Part shown: piece after piece, positions 1-8,613 of the stretch
Layout: each line of letters opens with the position of its first letter
Numbering within the stretch: the first letter of the stretch is position 1
NCBI GenBank assembly: GCA_025041175.1
Contig: JAKCFJ010000004.1
Location: 620,001 to 684,000 of the forward strand
Direction: 5' to 3'
Origin: Halobacteriales archaeon YIM A00010
GTDB taxonomy: Archaea > Halobacteriota > Halobacteria > Halobacteriales > Haloarculaceae
Length of the DNA stretch: 64,000 nt
Notes under the pieces: model-generated
What the model was told of the DNA's origin: nothing
The model's input: the letters and a program-made list of their open reading frames with translations, nothing else
Databases searched by the model: none
Made by a program: the position numbers and the translations under genes

Positions 1-2
1 AG

Positions 3-1193
3 GCAGTTCCCGCTCGATATTGGGATGTCGTCCGCGAAGTCCTCGAGCTCGTCTCAGATCGACTCAATTGCACCTTCATCGCAATGTCGGCTACACAGCC
101 CGCACTGTTCGACGACGCAATACCACTCATCGATACTCAAAACGATGATAAAACGAATACCAGCAACCAGAACCGATATTTCGAGCGCCTCGACAGGGTC
201 ACGTTTCAGTTCGATCAGAGCATCAACAATGAACCGTTGAGTCATGCTGCCCTCGCCGACCGCGTAGCAACGTATGCGCGATCGAATCCAGACGAAGACC
301 TCCTCGTCGTGTGTAACACGATCAGATCGGCCACAACTCTCTTCGAGGAGCTAATGGACAGATCTACAACAGGAGATACATCGTTCATATACCTATCGAG
401 TGCCGTCCGACCGAAGGATCGCCAACGCCGGATCCAGCGGCTCCGATCGTCAGACAAAGAGCAGTTCGTCGTCGTCAGTACCCAGGTCGTCGAAGCTGGC
501 GTCGATATCGACATGGATGCTGTCTGGAGGGACTTCGCTCCGTTCGACTCGATCGTCCAGGCTGCCGGCCGGTGTAATCGAGATTGGAACTCTCAAGCGA
601 GAGGGATCGTTACAGTCGTGTCGATCGCCGACGACGGCGATCACCCTGCGCGGGCAATCTACGATGATCCACGGCTACATGCAACACGTCGAATAATCAC
701 AGAAAACGCCGATATCCCGTATGAAACCCCCGAATACGAGGTAACCAGCGATCTTGTCGATCGATACTTCGACATCGTTGAAGAGGTGAAACAGACGAAT
801 GACTCGCTCACAGAGCTTCGTTCGTGGCAATTTGAGGACGCCGAAATCTCTCTCATCGAAAACACGCTCTCAGCCGAAGTCTTCGTAATGACCGGACAGA
901 AGACGAGCACCGGTGAAAGGCCAGCAACGTTTACTGCGATGCAGAAGGCTGTCGAAACGGGTGATCGGGCGGCAATTGCCCGGACCAAACCCGCCTTCTA
1001 CGAAAACGTCGTGACAGTCAATCTCTATTCGGAGACCTCCGACCGAGCAACAGACCTCCGGTCACTCCCCCTTCCCGATACTGATCTCGGCGTGTACTTT
1101 CTCAACGCTGATTCCCGTCGGTACGGGAAGTGGTACGATGAGGATACAGGGTTCTCGATTCCGGACAACACCGTCGATGCGAGGTTGATCTGA
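3..1193 (+). CDS. cas3: Cas3 helicase, C-terminal part (5' end outside window)
   Basis: Open frame entering from the left edge; the first codons in the window lead into FIAMSATQPALF, the SAT motif (III) of a superfamily 2 helicase. Downstream are VVVSTQVVEAGVDIDMD and QAAGRCNR (motif VI with the arginine finger), typical of the Cas3 DExH helicase that unwinds and degrades target DNA recruited by type I Cascade. The HD nuclease domain and motifs I-II lie upstream of the window. The stop is separated by one base from the cas4 start, so the genes are co-transcribed. The last ~150 residues are a variable Cas3 C-terminal domain. The order cas3-cas4-cas1-cas2-array is that of haloarchaeal subtype I-B; the Cascade genes (cas6, cas8b, cas7, cas5) are expected just to the left. 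Confidence 0.93.
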   Translation, partial: AVPARYWDVVREVLELVSDRLNCTFIAMSATQPALFDDAIPLIDTQNDDKTNTSNQNRYFERLDRVTFQFDQSINNEPLSHAALADRVATYARSNPDEDLLVVCNTIRSATTLFEELMDRSTTGDTSFIYLSSAVRPKDRQRRIQRLRSSDKEQFVVVSTQVVEAGVDIDMDAVWRDFAPFDSIVQAAGRCNRDWNSQARGIVTVVSIADDGDHPARAIYDDPRLHATRRIITENADIPYETPEYEVTSDLVDRYFDIVEEVKQTNDSLTELRSWQFEDAEISLIENTLSAEVFVMTGQKTSTGERPATFTAMQKAVETGDRAAIARTKPAFYENVVTVNLYSETSDRATDLRSLPLPDTDLGVYFLNADSRRYGKWYDEDTGFSIPDNTVDARLI

Positions 1194-1194
1194 C

Positions 1195-1680
1195 ATGGAC
1201 GTCACAGGGCTCATGGTAAAGTACTACCACACCTGTCACCGAGAACTGTGGTTCTACGCAAACAATATTGATGTCGACCGAGAGAACGTTGGGATCCGCC
1301 ACGGGTCGGCAGTGGATGACTCTTCGTATGAGGACAAGAAACGCTCGGTGTTCGTCGACGGTCGGATTCAGCTTGACGTACTGGACAATGGGAATATCGT
1401 CGAGGTCAAACGATCGAGCGCGCTCGAAGAGCCGGGTGAAATGCAACTAAAGTTCTACCTCTGGTATCTGAAGACTAAGAAAGACATCGACGTCACCGGG
1501 GAACTAGCGTACCCCACAGAACGCAAACGGGAGTCGATCGAGCTAACACACGAAGACGAACAGGAGATGGAACGGATCGTCGATGCCATTCAGGAGATTA
1601 TCTCCGAACCAACGCCGCCGGAAGCCGAACGAAAGCCGATCTGCGACGCTTGTGCGTACCACGACCTCTGTTGGGTGTAA
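1195..1680 (+). CDS. cas4: Cas4 RecB-like nuclease
   Basis: A 161-residue protein with the Cas4 layout: a first cysteine near the N-terminus (CHRELWFY, about residue 15), a PD-(D/E)XK-type core (GRIQLDVLDNGNIVEVKRSS, about 62-81, with D and EVK as metal and catalytic residues) and a C-terminal cluster CDACAYHDLC that would complete an Fe-S site. Cas4 trims prespacers and selects the PAM side during adaptation with Cas1 and Cas2. The ATG lies one base after the cas3 stop. cas1 starts 7 bases after the cas4 stop, so translation is probably coupled. All expected metal and Fe-S ligands appear to be present. Confidence 0.93.
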   Translation: MDVTGLMVKYYHTCHRELWFYANNIDVDRENVGIRHGSAVDDSSYEDKKRSVFVDGRIQLDVLDNGNIVEVKRSSALEEPGEMQLKFYLWYLKTKKDIDVTGELAYPTERKRESIELTHEDEQEMERIVDAIQEIISEPTPPEAERKPICDACAYHDLCWV

Positions 1681-1687
1681 CTCACGA

Positions 1688-2680
1688 ATGGACGAAAACT
1701 ACCATCTGTTCACAAACGGTCGCCTCAAGCGAGAAAACGATACCCTAGTAGTGCGAACCGAAGACGACGATATCCACCACTTACCCGTAGAAAACGTCCG
1801 TGCCCTGTTCTTCCATGGACAGATAGATTTCAATACGCGAGTACTCGACTTCTTGACACAGAACGAAATCCCCGCGCACGTGTTCAACTGGAATGAATAC
1901 TACGCGGGGACATACGTCCCTCGCCGATCGCTCGTATCGGGAAATTCACTGGTGAAACAGGTCGAACACTACAGCGATCCTACCGATCGCCTCTGGATTG
2001 CAAGAGAGTTTGTCAGAGCTGCAGGGAGCGAAATGCGACGAAATGTGAAATATTACTCGAACAGAGGGTTCGACCTTGAGTGGCTTATTTCAGATCTCAC
2101 CGGCCTCACTGAGGAAGTCGACGGATGTGAGACTGTCGACGATCTTCTCGGTCACGAGGGGACAATCCGAAACAAATACTATCAGTTGTTCGCTACGATT
2201 TTGCCCGATGCCTTTCAGTTTGAACGACGGGAGTACTATCCACCACCGAACGAAGTGAATTCCTTGATCTCCTTCAGCAACAGTCTTCTCTATAGCGCCA
2301 TCCTCACCGAGCTCTACTCAACGCATCTCGATCCAACCGTGAGTTATCTGCATGAACCGAGCGAGCGACGCTACTCCCTGTGTCTCGATTTGAGTGAGGT
2401 GTTCAAGCCGATGTTAGTCGATCGACTCATTTGTCGATTGGTGAATCGGTCACAGATCACTGTTGATGATTTCGAAGAGGACTTAGACGGCTGTCTGCTG
2501 ACAGATCACGGCCGCCGAACAGTTGTGGGAGAATTCGAATCATTGCTCGACGAGACCGTCGAACACCCAACGCTAAGCCGAAAAACATCCTATCAGTACT
2601 TGCTCCGACTGGAGGGGTATAAGCTTCACAAGCACCTGCTTGGTGATCAGGAGTACGATGCATTCCAGAGGTGGTGGTAG
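1688..2680 (+). CDS. cas1: Cas1 integrase
   Basis: A 330-residue subtype I-B Cas1. The ATG at 1688 was chosen because it gives the usual N-terminus (MDENYHLFTNGRLKRENDTL) and follows cas4 by 7 bases; the frame is open further upstream inside cas4. The N-terminal part is the beta-rich domain (VENVRALFFHGQIDFN). The alpha domain carries the catalytic region: NEVNSLISFSNSLLYS (catalytic Glu), SYLHEPSERRYSL (catalytic His) and CLDLSEVFKPMLVDR (acidic residues). It catalyses spacer integration as a Cas1-Cas2 complex. The frame ends exactly one base before the cas2 ATG. No missing catalytic residue is apparent. Confidence 0.95.
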   Translation: MDENYHLFTNGRLKRENDTLVVRTEDDDIHHLPVENVRALFFHGQIDFNTRVLDFLTQNEIPAHVFNWNEYYAGTYVPRRSLVSGNSLVKQVEHYSDPTDRLWIAREFVRAAGSEMRRNVKYYSNRGFDLEWLISDLTGLTEEVDGCETVDDLLGHEGTIRNKYYQLFATILPDAFQFERREYYPPPNEVNSLISFSNSLLYSAILTELYSTHLDPTVSYLHEPSERRYSLCLDLSEVFKPMLVDRLICRLVNRSQITVDDFEEDLDGCLLTDHGRRTVVGEFESLLDETVEHPTLSRKTSYQYLLRLEGYKLHKHLLGDQEYDAFQRWW

Positions 2681-2941
2681 ATGTATATCATTGCTGTGTA
2701 CGATATGGAAGCCCAACGAACACAGAAGATGTTGAAGCTCTTGCGGCAGTACCTTACTCACGTACAGAACTCGGTTTGCGAGGGAGAACTCACGAAGGGC
2801 GAACTCCAAACGCTGAAAGACGAGATTGAGACCGTGGTGAAACCCCATGAATCAGTGATACTCTACGAACTTCGAGACGACAACTGGCTGAATCGGTCGA
2901 TATATGGTGACGATCCAATGGACGACCACCAGTTGATTTGA
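2681..2941 (+). CDS. cas2: Cas2
   Basis: An 86-residue ferredoxin-fold protein of normal Cas2 length. It begins MYIIAVYDMEAQRTQKMLK, with the conserved first-strand Asp (VYDM), continues with a helix and with GELTKGELQTLKDEI, and ends in a short charged tail. It bridges two Cas1 dimers in the spacer acquisition complex. The ATG follows the cas1 stop directly. The CRISPR leader starts right after its stop, which is the standard place for an adaptation module. It is the last gene of the cas operon seen here. Confidence 0.95.
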   Translation: MYIIAVYDMEAQRTQKMLKLLRQYLTHVQNSVCEGELTKGELQTLKDEIETVVKPHESVILYELRDDNWLNRSIYGDDPMDDHQLI

Positions 2942-3045
2942 GAGGGTACCATCGACCCCCTTAATCAAGCCTGCTACTGAGGGTCGATGGCTGCACCGGG
3001 AGCAATCGCAGGGATTTAGTGCCTATAAGCGGTGTTTTCGGGTGG
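2942..3045 (+). promoter_or_regulatory. CRISPR leader
   Basis: A 104-base stretch between cas2 and the first repeat. It contains a perfect 10-bp inverted repeat (CCATCGACCC at 2949-2958 and GGGTCGATGG at 2981-2990), which may terminate the cas transcript or serve the integration machinery. A TATA-like box, CTATAAG, lies around 3023-3029, about 20 bases before the first repeat and suitably placed to start the pre-crRNA. Its role as the leader is inferred from position and from the least degenerate repeats lying at this end. Confidence 0.7.
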
Positions 3046-4194
3046 GTTTCAGAAGTACCAAGCTGGTGTTGAAGCGTTCCAGTTCCTGGAAAGCAGGGTA
3101 AAGCACGCCGAGTTTCAGAAGTACCAAGCTGGTGTTGAAGCGCGGAGAGTATCAGGAGCCCGGCATCTCAATGGAAACCTCGTTTCAGAAGTACCAAGCT
3201 GGTGTTGAAGCGCGTCCGGATCGAGCTCCCCGACGAGGACGAATCGGATAGTTTCAGAAGTACCAAGCTGGTGTTGAAGCTGCGTCTTCGATCTCCGGAT
3301 GGTCGAGCGTGATGCGCGTTTCAGAAGTACCAAGCTGGTGTTGAAGCCCCTTGCCCGCCGGCTTCGTGGGGGCAACGAGCGTGTTTCAGAAGTACCAAGC
3401 TGGTGTTGAAGCGGTGTCGGTGCACACAGTCATCATCGCACCTCCGAGTTTCAGAAGTACCAAGCTGGTGTTGAAGCAAGAACGCCGCCGAGGCGATTGA
3501 TCTGAATCGCTGGTTTCAGAAGTACCAAGCTGGTGTTGAAGCATGGACGATGTGGAGGAGATGGGGTACTACTCGCTGTTTCAGAAGTACCAAGCTGGTG
3601 TTGAAGCATGGACGATGTGGAGGAGATGGGGTACTACTCGCTGTTTCAGAAGTACCAAGCTGGTGTTGAAGCTTCTCGTGATCTCGACCGGCGATGAGTT
3701 CACGACAGTTTCAGAAGTACCAAGCTGGTGTTGAAGCTCCACAGTGTGGGCACGAACTCGTTCACTTCACCCTCGTTTCAGAAGTACCAAGCTGGTGTTG
3801 AAGCGATGTCTGGCATCAAAACACGCCCCCGTCGGACACCCGTTTCAGAAGTACCAAGCTGGTGTTGAAGCCCCCGTCTGGGGCGGCATCGTATTCGACT
3901 AACATCGTTTCAGAAGTACCAAGCTGGTGTTGAAGCGTTGCTTGAATTCCTTGGGGTGGCGATCCGGGTTCAAACGGTTTCAGAAGTACCAAGCTGGTGT
4001 TGAAGCCACGAAGGGCCACTTCCAACGCCGGCGACGGCTTGGTTTCAGAAGTACCAAGCTGGTGTTGAAGCACAATTTGATGTCTCTCCTACTACAATCC
4101 TTAGAGGTTTCAGAAGTACCAAGCTGGTGTTGAAGCCTGCGTACACGGCGGGTGACGTGGTCGAATACGACGACGGTTTCAGAAGTACCAAGCT
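3046..4194 (+). CRISPR. Type I-B CRISPR array, 17 full repeats plus a 19-base truncated one
   Basis: The 30-bp repeat begins GTTTCAGAAGTACC and ends GTTGAAGC, the haloarchaeal I-B type. Full repeats start at 3046, 3112, 3182, 3251, 3318, 3383, 3448, 3513, 3578, 3643, 3708, 3775, 3842, 3907, 3977, 4042 and 4107. An 18th copy (4176-4194) keeps only its first 19 bases. The 17 spacers are 35-40 bp. Spacers 8 (3543-3577) and 9 (3608-3642) are identical. The full repeats look invariant by eye, which suggests a maintained array. The leader-distal end is cut off by a recombinase remnant. Confidence 0.97.
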
Positions 4195-4520
4195 AGATAG
4201 ACAGCGAGATCTCACGCGTCGGCGATGTGTTTCTCCAGGATCAAGCACAATCCCCATGTCGAGAATGTGCAACCCAACCCCATTTTCGTCCGCGATCCGC
4301 TCGACTGTCGCAGAGAAGTCACGCACTGACCGAGAGATCCGAGATGCCTCCGACATGATCACCTGCGAATCTCCCCAGCCTCGAGCGCGGCCATCAACTC
4401 CTAGTAGCCCTCTCGGTCAGTATCGGAGCCGGTCTGCTTGTTGACGAACAGCTCAATCTCCGCAGGCCCCACCCCAAGCCGATTGGTGGCGTACTCGCTG
4501 GTGAGCTGACGCATTCGTGT
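4195..4520 (-). pseudogene. Serine recombinase fragment, N-terminal domain
   Basis: Read on the minus strand this encodes ASRISRSVRDFSATVERI and GVGLHILDMGIVLDP, close to the more complete serine recombinase (resolvase/invertase family) at 16353-17008. Homology runs from the array junction to the equivalent of RQLTSEYATNRLGVGPAEIEL near 4516, but stops and shifts break the frame. The catalytic serine segment and the C-terminal half are missing. It abuts the cut CRISPR repeat on one side and an oppositely oriented recombinase C-terminus on the other, so it is a relic of insertion or rearrangement. Confidence 0.75.
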
Positions 4521-4871
4521 CACTGTCTAATCGAAACGGAGTCGGTCGAAGCCGGTGTTGCGCGCGCACAAGACCAGGGCAAGTGGCTCGGCGCTGTCCC
4601 GGTGGGGTTCGAGCGGGACGATGATGGCTACCTCCAAGTCCTGCTCGATCCCGATCGGGACACTGGGGAGGTCGGCTACCTCGATGTGCGCCGAGCGCTC
4701 GAACGGGACGACGGCGAGGAATCGTACCGAAGTGTGGCCCGAGATGTCCCTAATCTCGCGCGCACAACCCTCATGAGTATCCACAAGAACGACGACCGGC
4801 GACAGTGGTATCTCGACGCCGAGGCTGCCGATGAGCGGGTCGATGCAGCGCTCGATCCCATCGAACGCTGA
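4521..4871 (+). pseudogene. Serine recombinase fragment, C-terminal region
   Basis: The plus-strand frame reads LIETESVEAGVARAQDQGKW then LGAVPVGFERDDDGYLQVL, aligning with the helix E and linker region of the recombinase at 16353-17008 (EAEIKRENVREGIAAAR, QGKWHGRPPFGFDVGSEGYL). A short helix-turn-helix-like tail follows (GEESYRSVARDVPNLARTTL). The catalytic domain is absent. It is in the opposite orientation to the fragment at 4195-4520, so the two are unlikely to be pieces of one simply broken gene. A small independent protein starting at a GTG near 4602 is formally possible but less likely. Confidence 0.6.
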
Positions 4872-4888
4872 GAGGAGAAGTGGAGACA

Positions 4889-5019
4889 GTGCATAGAAAC
4901 AGTAAAAACCGGTAGTCGCGCTCGGTCGAGGTGGTTCGGACCATGAAGTGCTGTTGCTTCTTGAAGCCGTTCTCGATACCCCAACGACGGCGATACCAGC
5001 GGATCAATCGTTCGATCAT
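4889..5019 (-). pseudogene. IS4-type transposase C-terminal fragment
   Basis: Minus-strand translation gives MIERLIRWYRRRWGIENGFK then KQQHFMVRTTSTERDYRFLL. This is the signature around the catalytic Glu (YRRRWGIEN) of haloarchaeal IS4-like transposases, followed by the usual ARTTS-type block. Everything N-terminal is gone: the frame begins exactly where the ~113-bp inverted-repeat element (5020-5132) ends. The C-terminus runs into unrelated sequence. Confidence 0.6.
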
Positions 5020-5132
5020 ATCAGAAGTCGGCTAGGTATATTTGTCATGTATAGCCATTTGCGAAATTCAGACATTCGGTACAGATTTCGAGCCCAACTG
5101 CGCATGAGCAATCCACCTAGCCGACCTCAGAT
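5020..5132. repeat. MITE-like inverted-repeat element, copy 1
   Basis: A 113-bp non-coding block bounded by near-perfect inverted ends: ATCAGAAGTCGGCTAGGT on the left and the reverse complement of ATCTGAGGTCGGCTAGGT on the right. Weaker pairing continues inward. A related block with the same internal string (CACTTGCGAAAT versus CATTTGCGAAAT) lies at 15393-15503. Two divergent copies with inverted ends and no gene suggest a small non-autonomous transposable element. No target duplication is visible. Confidence 0.55.
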
Positions 5133-5238
5133 GTAAGCCTGGTGAACTACCCTACTCTCAACGGAGGCGCAAAGCGCCTTTTGGATAGTGTCGTAGTCCG
5201 GGTGACGCATGGACCACGATGGTCGTCGGGAGAGATGA

Positions 5239-6591
5239 TCACTCGTGTTTCGGTTCACCAGCGTCCTCTGTTTGTGCTCCTTTTTCGTGGATCAGGAGTG
5301 ATGCGATCCGAGCACCCTCAGTGTCAGCGACCGAGAGGACATAGCCATCGACAGTGGTTCGGTCGTCGACATCGGGGGCCCGACCGAGACGATCGAGTAC
5401 GAACCCACCGATGGTGTCGAACTCGTCCGTCCCGAATGTGACATCCAATCGCCTGTTGACGGTAGAGACGGGTACCGAGCCGTCGACAATGTAACCATCG
5501 TCACGCCGGTCGATCGACGGCTCGTCGGCATCGAACTCGTCACGGATATCCCCGACGACCTGTTCGACGATATCTTCAACAGTCACGAGTCCTTCGAAAA
5601 CGCCCCACTCGTCGATCACTGCAGCCATCTGGCCGCGATCGCGCTGAAACTGTGCTAAGAGATCGGCAATGGGTGTCGTCTCGGGTACGACCTGGATCTC
5701 GCGGACGATATCGCCAGCTATCATGGGCTCGGGGCCGTTATTGTCTTCATGGGATTCGGCCGCCCGTACTACGTCCTTGACGTCAACGAAGCCGACTACC
5801 TGATCGGGCTCGTCGGCGTCAAGAACGGGATACCGAGTGTGATCGGCATCGACGATCAGCGAACGAAGTTCCGCAAGAGGGAGATCGTCGGTGATAGTGA
5901 CGACATCTGGCCGAGGGACCATCACTTCCCGGGCAATCGTGTCGTCGAGTGTGAAGACTTGCTCGATCATCTCCACCTCTGTCGTGTCGACGTGTCCTTC
6001 ACGGCCAGCTCGGGTTAGCACGGTCCGGATCTCCTCCTCGGTGAGTGTTTCATCGGTTTCTGAGGCGGGTGGAATCCCGATCAGCCGCGTAAAGCGGTTT
6101 GCCGCCCCATTGAAGACGACGATCCCCGGAACGAAAAGGTAGTAAAAGAGTTTCATTGGTGGCGAGACCAGCAAGGCGATCCGCTCAGGCTGAGCGATAG
6201 AAATCGTCTTCGGTGCGAGTTCACCGAAGACGACGTGGAGAAACGTGATGACGCTGAATCCGATAGCGAACGCGACAAAATGAAGCGTACCCTCGGGAAG
6301 AACCGGCGCAAGCACGGGGTCGAGTAACGCTGCGATAGCCGGCTCTCCGAGCCAGCCCAACCCGAGCGAGGCAATAGTGATCCCGAGTTGCGTGACTGCA
6401 AGGTAGTCATCGAGATTATCGACGGCCTCTTGGAGAATTGATGATCCGGTCCGGCCTTCTTCGACGAGTTGCTCGACGGCTGACGAGCGCACCCGCACAT
6501 AGGCGAATTCCGCGGCAACAAAGAAGCCGTTCAAGAAGACCAGTACGAACGCACCGGCAAGCTGGGCCAGAGAAATCGCGAGATTTACCAT
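5239..6591 (-). CDS. CNNM/CorC-type membrane protein (DUF21-CBS-CorC domains)
   Basis: A 450-residue protein. The start at 6591 gives MVNLAISLAQLAGAFVLVFL and is preceded by a strong ribosome-binding site (GGAGG, 5 bases before the ATG); longer in-frame starts add only a low-quality extension. The N-terminal ~180 residues are the DUF21 membrane domain (NGFFVAAEFAYVRVR, helices at FVAFAIGFSVITFLHVVFGE and LFYYLFVPGIVVF). A CBS pair (EVMVPRPDVVTITDD; DRGQMAAVIDEWGVFEGLVT) and a CorC_HlyC domain (RRDDGYIVDGSVPVSTVN) follow. The family exports Mg2+ or other divalent cations, or is implicated in salt stress. No partner gene is adjacent, but a truncated paralogue lies upstream at 7171-7326. Confidence 0.92.
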   Translation of the reverse strand: MVNLAISLAQLAGAFVLVFLNGFFVAAEFAYVRVRSSAVEQLVEEGRTGSSILQEAVDNLDDYLAVTQLGITIASLGLGWLGEPAIAALLDPVLAPVLPEGTLHFVAFAIGFSVITFLHVVFGELAPKTISIAQPERIALLVSPPMKLFYYLFVPGIVVFNGAANRFTRLIGIPPASETDETLTEEEIRTVLTRAGREGHVDTTEVEMIEQVFTLDDTIAREVMVPRPDVVTITDDLPLAELRSLIVDADHTRYPVLDADEPDQVVGFVDVKDVVRAAESHEDNNGPEPMIAGDIVREIQVVPETTPIADLLAQFQRDRGQMAAVIDEWGVFEGLVTVEDIVEQVVGDIRDEFDADEPSIDRRDDGYIVDGSVPVSTVNRRLDVTFGTDEFDTIGGFVLDRLGRAPDVDDRTTVDGYVLSVADTEGARIASLLIHEKGAQTEDAGEPKHE

Positions 6592-7170
6592 CGATTCCTC
6601 CGCTCTGCCCGTGTAGCTGCGAATTCTGGCCGCGTAAGCTCTCTCTCGACGGCAGCTATTGAGTCGGGGATATTCATGGTTGGAGTAGATACCGGATGGT
6701 AAATAGTCCATGGAAATACGACAGGAGTACTCGCTGACGCTGATACTGCTCGAGTTATTATTGAGGAGGGGCTTTCCGATAGATGTGAACACATCGTAGG
6801 GACCGTATAGCCCGTACCTATTGCTCTAGGGATGTTCCAATAGCTGTGACAGTGCTGATTGACATCCTCGCCAGATTCGGTTTTGGAAACTGAATATCTA
6901 GGTACTAGCAGCCATCGACGAACTCGTCTCAGAAGCTAAAACCCATTGAATCACAGATATCGTACGGCACCTTGAACGCGGGAGCCGCTTGAGGAGTTCC
7001 TTGATCGTATTAATTCGAACGATATCAACGTCGTCAGGATGAAGATGATGAGGTAACACGACATCAACCGTATCTTTCTGAGTAACATCACTGAAACGAC
7101 TGTCTGGGCTGCCCCCAATCCCTATCACCATGGTTAATGAGTCAGTCTAGCACTTCTGCTGTCCTCGTGG
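6592..7170. other. Intergenic stretch, no supported gene
   Basis: About 580 bases between two CNNM-type genes. A 77-codon minus-strand frame (6898-7131) contains DTVDVVLPHHLHPDDVDIV, which looks protein-like. It may be a decayed C-terminal piece of the truncated CNNM paralogue upstream or of another regulator, but I recognise no family and do not call it a gene. Confidence 0.3.
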
Positions 7171-7326
7171 CTATCGGGCATCCCGTGCGTATGTATTACC
7201 CACGAACTCCTCCTCGCTGAACTGTCGGGCCCATGTGAGCGCGAACTCGATCGCGACGAAGAATCCGTTCGCCAAGATAAGAAACACCCCCGCACCGAGA
7301 CGGAGCCCAAGCTCTATCGAGTTCAT
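7171..7326 (-). pseudogene. Truncated CNNM/DUF21 paralogue, N-terminal 51 residues
   Basis: The ATG at 7326 starts MNSIELGLRLGAGVFLILAN followed by GFFVAIEFALTWARQFSEEE, the first membrane helix and the NGFFVA-EFA motif of the DUF21 family, as in the intact gene at 5239-6591 (NGFFVAAEFAYVR). The frame ends at a TAG after 51 residues and nothing recognisable follows. It is a relic of a second, adjacent CNNM gene; tandem pairs of such genes are common in haloarchaea (from memory). Confidence 0.7.
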
Positions 7327-7396
7327 CAGCTGTATGTACTGACACAACGGCTAAATAAGTACAGGAACTCGCTAACCCTTTCAGAAGACCTCGGCG

Positions 7397-8266
7397 CTAC
7401 TCTGGCTCTGCGAGGGTAATGACCGGGACCGGTGCAGAGCGGACCGTTTTTTCAGCAACGCTTCCCAGCAGTATGCGATCGGTCCCGCGCCTTCCTGTTG
7501 TGCCCATCACGACAGCGTGGATGTCGTTCGATTCGATATAGTCAAGAATCACCTCAACAGGCGACCCACGTTCGATATGGCGAACGGTATTCGTACCCTC
7601 GTCTCCCTCTGCCTTCGAGATGATGTCCTCAACAGCGTCAATCGCGACTTGTTTACTTTCCTGTTCAGAAATGGCTGACCGAACATCCAACCCGAGTGCG
7701 GTATCGTCTACGACGGACAGAACATGGACGGTGGCACCGAGGGACGCCGCGAGTAGGAGACCATGAGTGGTAGCGTGGGTCGCTGCAGTACTTCCGTCCG
7801 TTGGAAGGAGGATATTCTTGTAGGGGAACTCCAACTGCTCGTCGGGTTGCATCCGTACAGTGAGGACGGGGACGGAAGAGAGTCGGACGACCTTCTCAGA
7901 AACACTCCCAATGAGGTACCGTGAGAGCCCCTCACGGGCGTGCGTCGACATCACGATCAGGTCGCACCCGTAGTCCTCAGCATACTCGATGATCGTCGGG
8001 GCCGGATTGCCCTGTACGACATCGGTATCGTGCGCGACTCCAAGTGTGTCCAATGTTTTCGCTGCCTCGTCAACGATCTCCTCACCCTGTTGAACGAGTC
8101 CGTCGACCATCTGGCCTTCAACGATGGTGACACTGTCGCGAGTCGTATCAGCAACATAGAGGACATGAATGGTGGCATTAGTCCAGTGTGCGATTTCGCT
8201 GGCATGATGGAGCACCGCCGCTGCTCCGTCACTACCGTCGAATGGGAGAAGGAGGTTCTCGTACAT
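7397..8266 (-). CDS. Tandem universal stress protein (UspA family)
   Basis: A 289-residue protein of two fused Usp domains. Domain 1 (about 1-140) starts MYENLLLPFDGSDGAAAVLH and ends with the nucleotide-binding signature MSTHAREGLSRYLIGSVSEK. Domain 2 (about 148-289) starts NILLPTDGSTAATHA and ends with MGTTGRRGTDRILLGSVAEK. Both keep the G-2X-G-9X-G(S/T) pattern of ATP-binding Usp proteins. The role is probably stress or energy-state adaptation in the cytoplasm; no partner can be inferred. It is separated by about 100 bases from the next minus-strand gene and likely has its own promoter. Confidence 0.93.
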   Translation of the reverse strand: MYENLLLPFDGSDGAAAVLHHASEIAHWTNATIHVLYVADTTRDSVTIVEGQMVDGLVQQGEEIVDEAAKTLDTLGVAHDTDVVQGNPAPTIIEYAEDYGCDLIVMSTHAREGLSRYLIGSVSEKVVRLSSVPVLTVRMQPDEQLEFPYKNILLPTDGSTAATHATTHGLLLAASLGATVHVLSVVDDTALGLDVRSAISEQESKQVAIDAVEDIISKAEGDEGTNTVRHIERGSPVEVILDYIESNDIHAVVMGTTGRRGTDRILLGSVAEKTVRSAPVPVITLAEPE

Positions 8267-8373
8267 TGTTCAGTGCGAAATACTACGATGGCCAATCCCT
8301 AATGGTTTTCACCCACTTCTTGAAGTGATAGTCTCTGACCGCGAAATAGCTAGGTAGTAGTTCATAGCCATAG

Positions 8374-8613
8374 TCACCTCTCTCCACCCAATTCTGTGAG
8401 TGTAAGGAGAAGCCCCGGAACAATCAGCAAGATGAGGCCGCCACCGATCAGGACAAGCGGTAGCACGAGGAGTCCCATGTCCGTCAGCAACCAGAGCCCG
8501 AGACCACCAAGGAGAGCGAGCAGGCCGATGAGACGGAGGAGCCAAACGAGAGCGCCTTCGAGTTCCGAATCTGCGACTACGTCAGCGAGTTCGAGGATGT
8601 CGTCCATTGACAT
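8374..8613 (-). CDS. Small two-helix membrane protein
   Basis: A 79-residue protein starting MSMDDILELADVVADSELEG, followed by two hydrophobic helices (LLRLIGLLALLGGLGLWLL, about 25-43; MGLLVLPLVLIGGGLILLI, about 46-64) and a short polar tail. An alternative ATG two codons later is equally possible. Short haloarchaeal membrane proteins of this type are widespread and uncharacterised. Nothing in the neighbourhood assigns a role. Confidence 0.6.
   Translation of the reverse strand: MSMDDILELADVVADSELEGALVWLLRLIGLLALLGGLGLWLLTDMGLLVLPLVLIGGGLILLIVPGLLLTLTELGGER

Noticed and set aside
3115-3375. Protein-coding frames inside the CRISPR array
   Set aside because: They are made of the repeated string read through spacers (recurring QHQLGTSET) and have no independent coding character.
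3046-4175. Self-targeting spacers
   Set aside because: Reading the 17 spacers against the window by eye gave no convincing match outside the array; a database search is needed for targets elsewhere.
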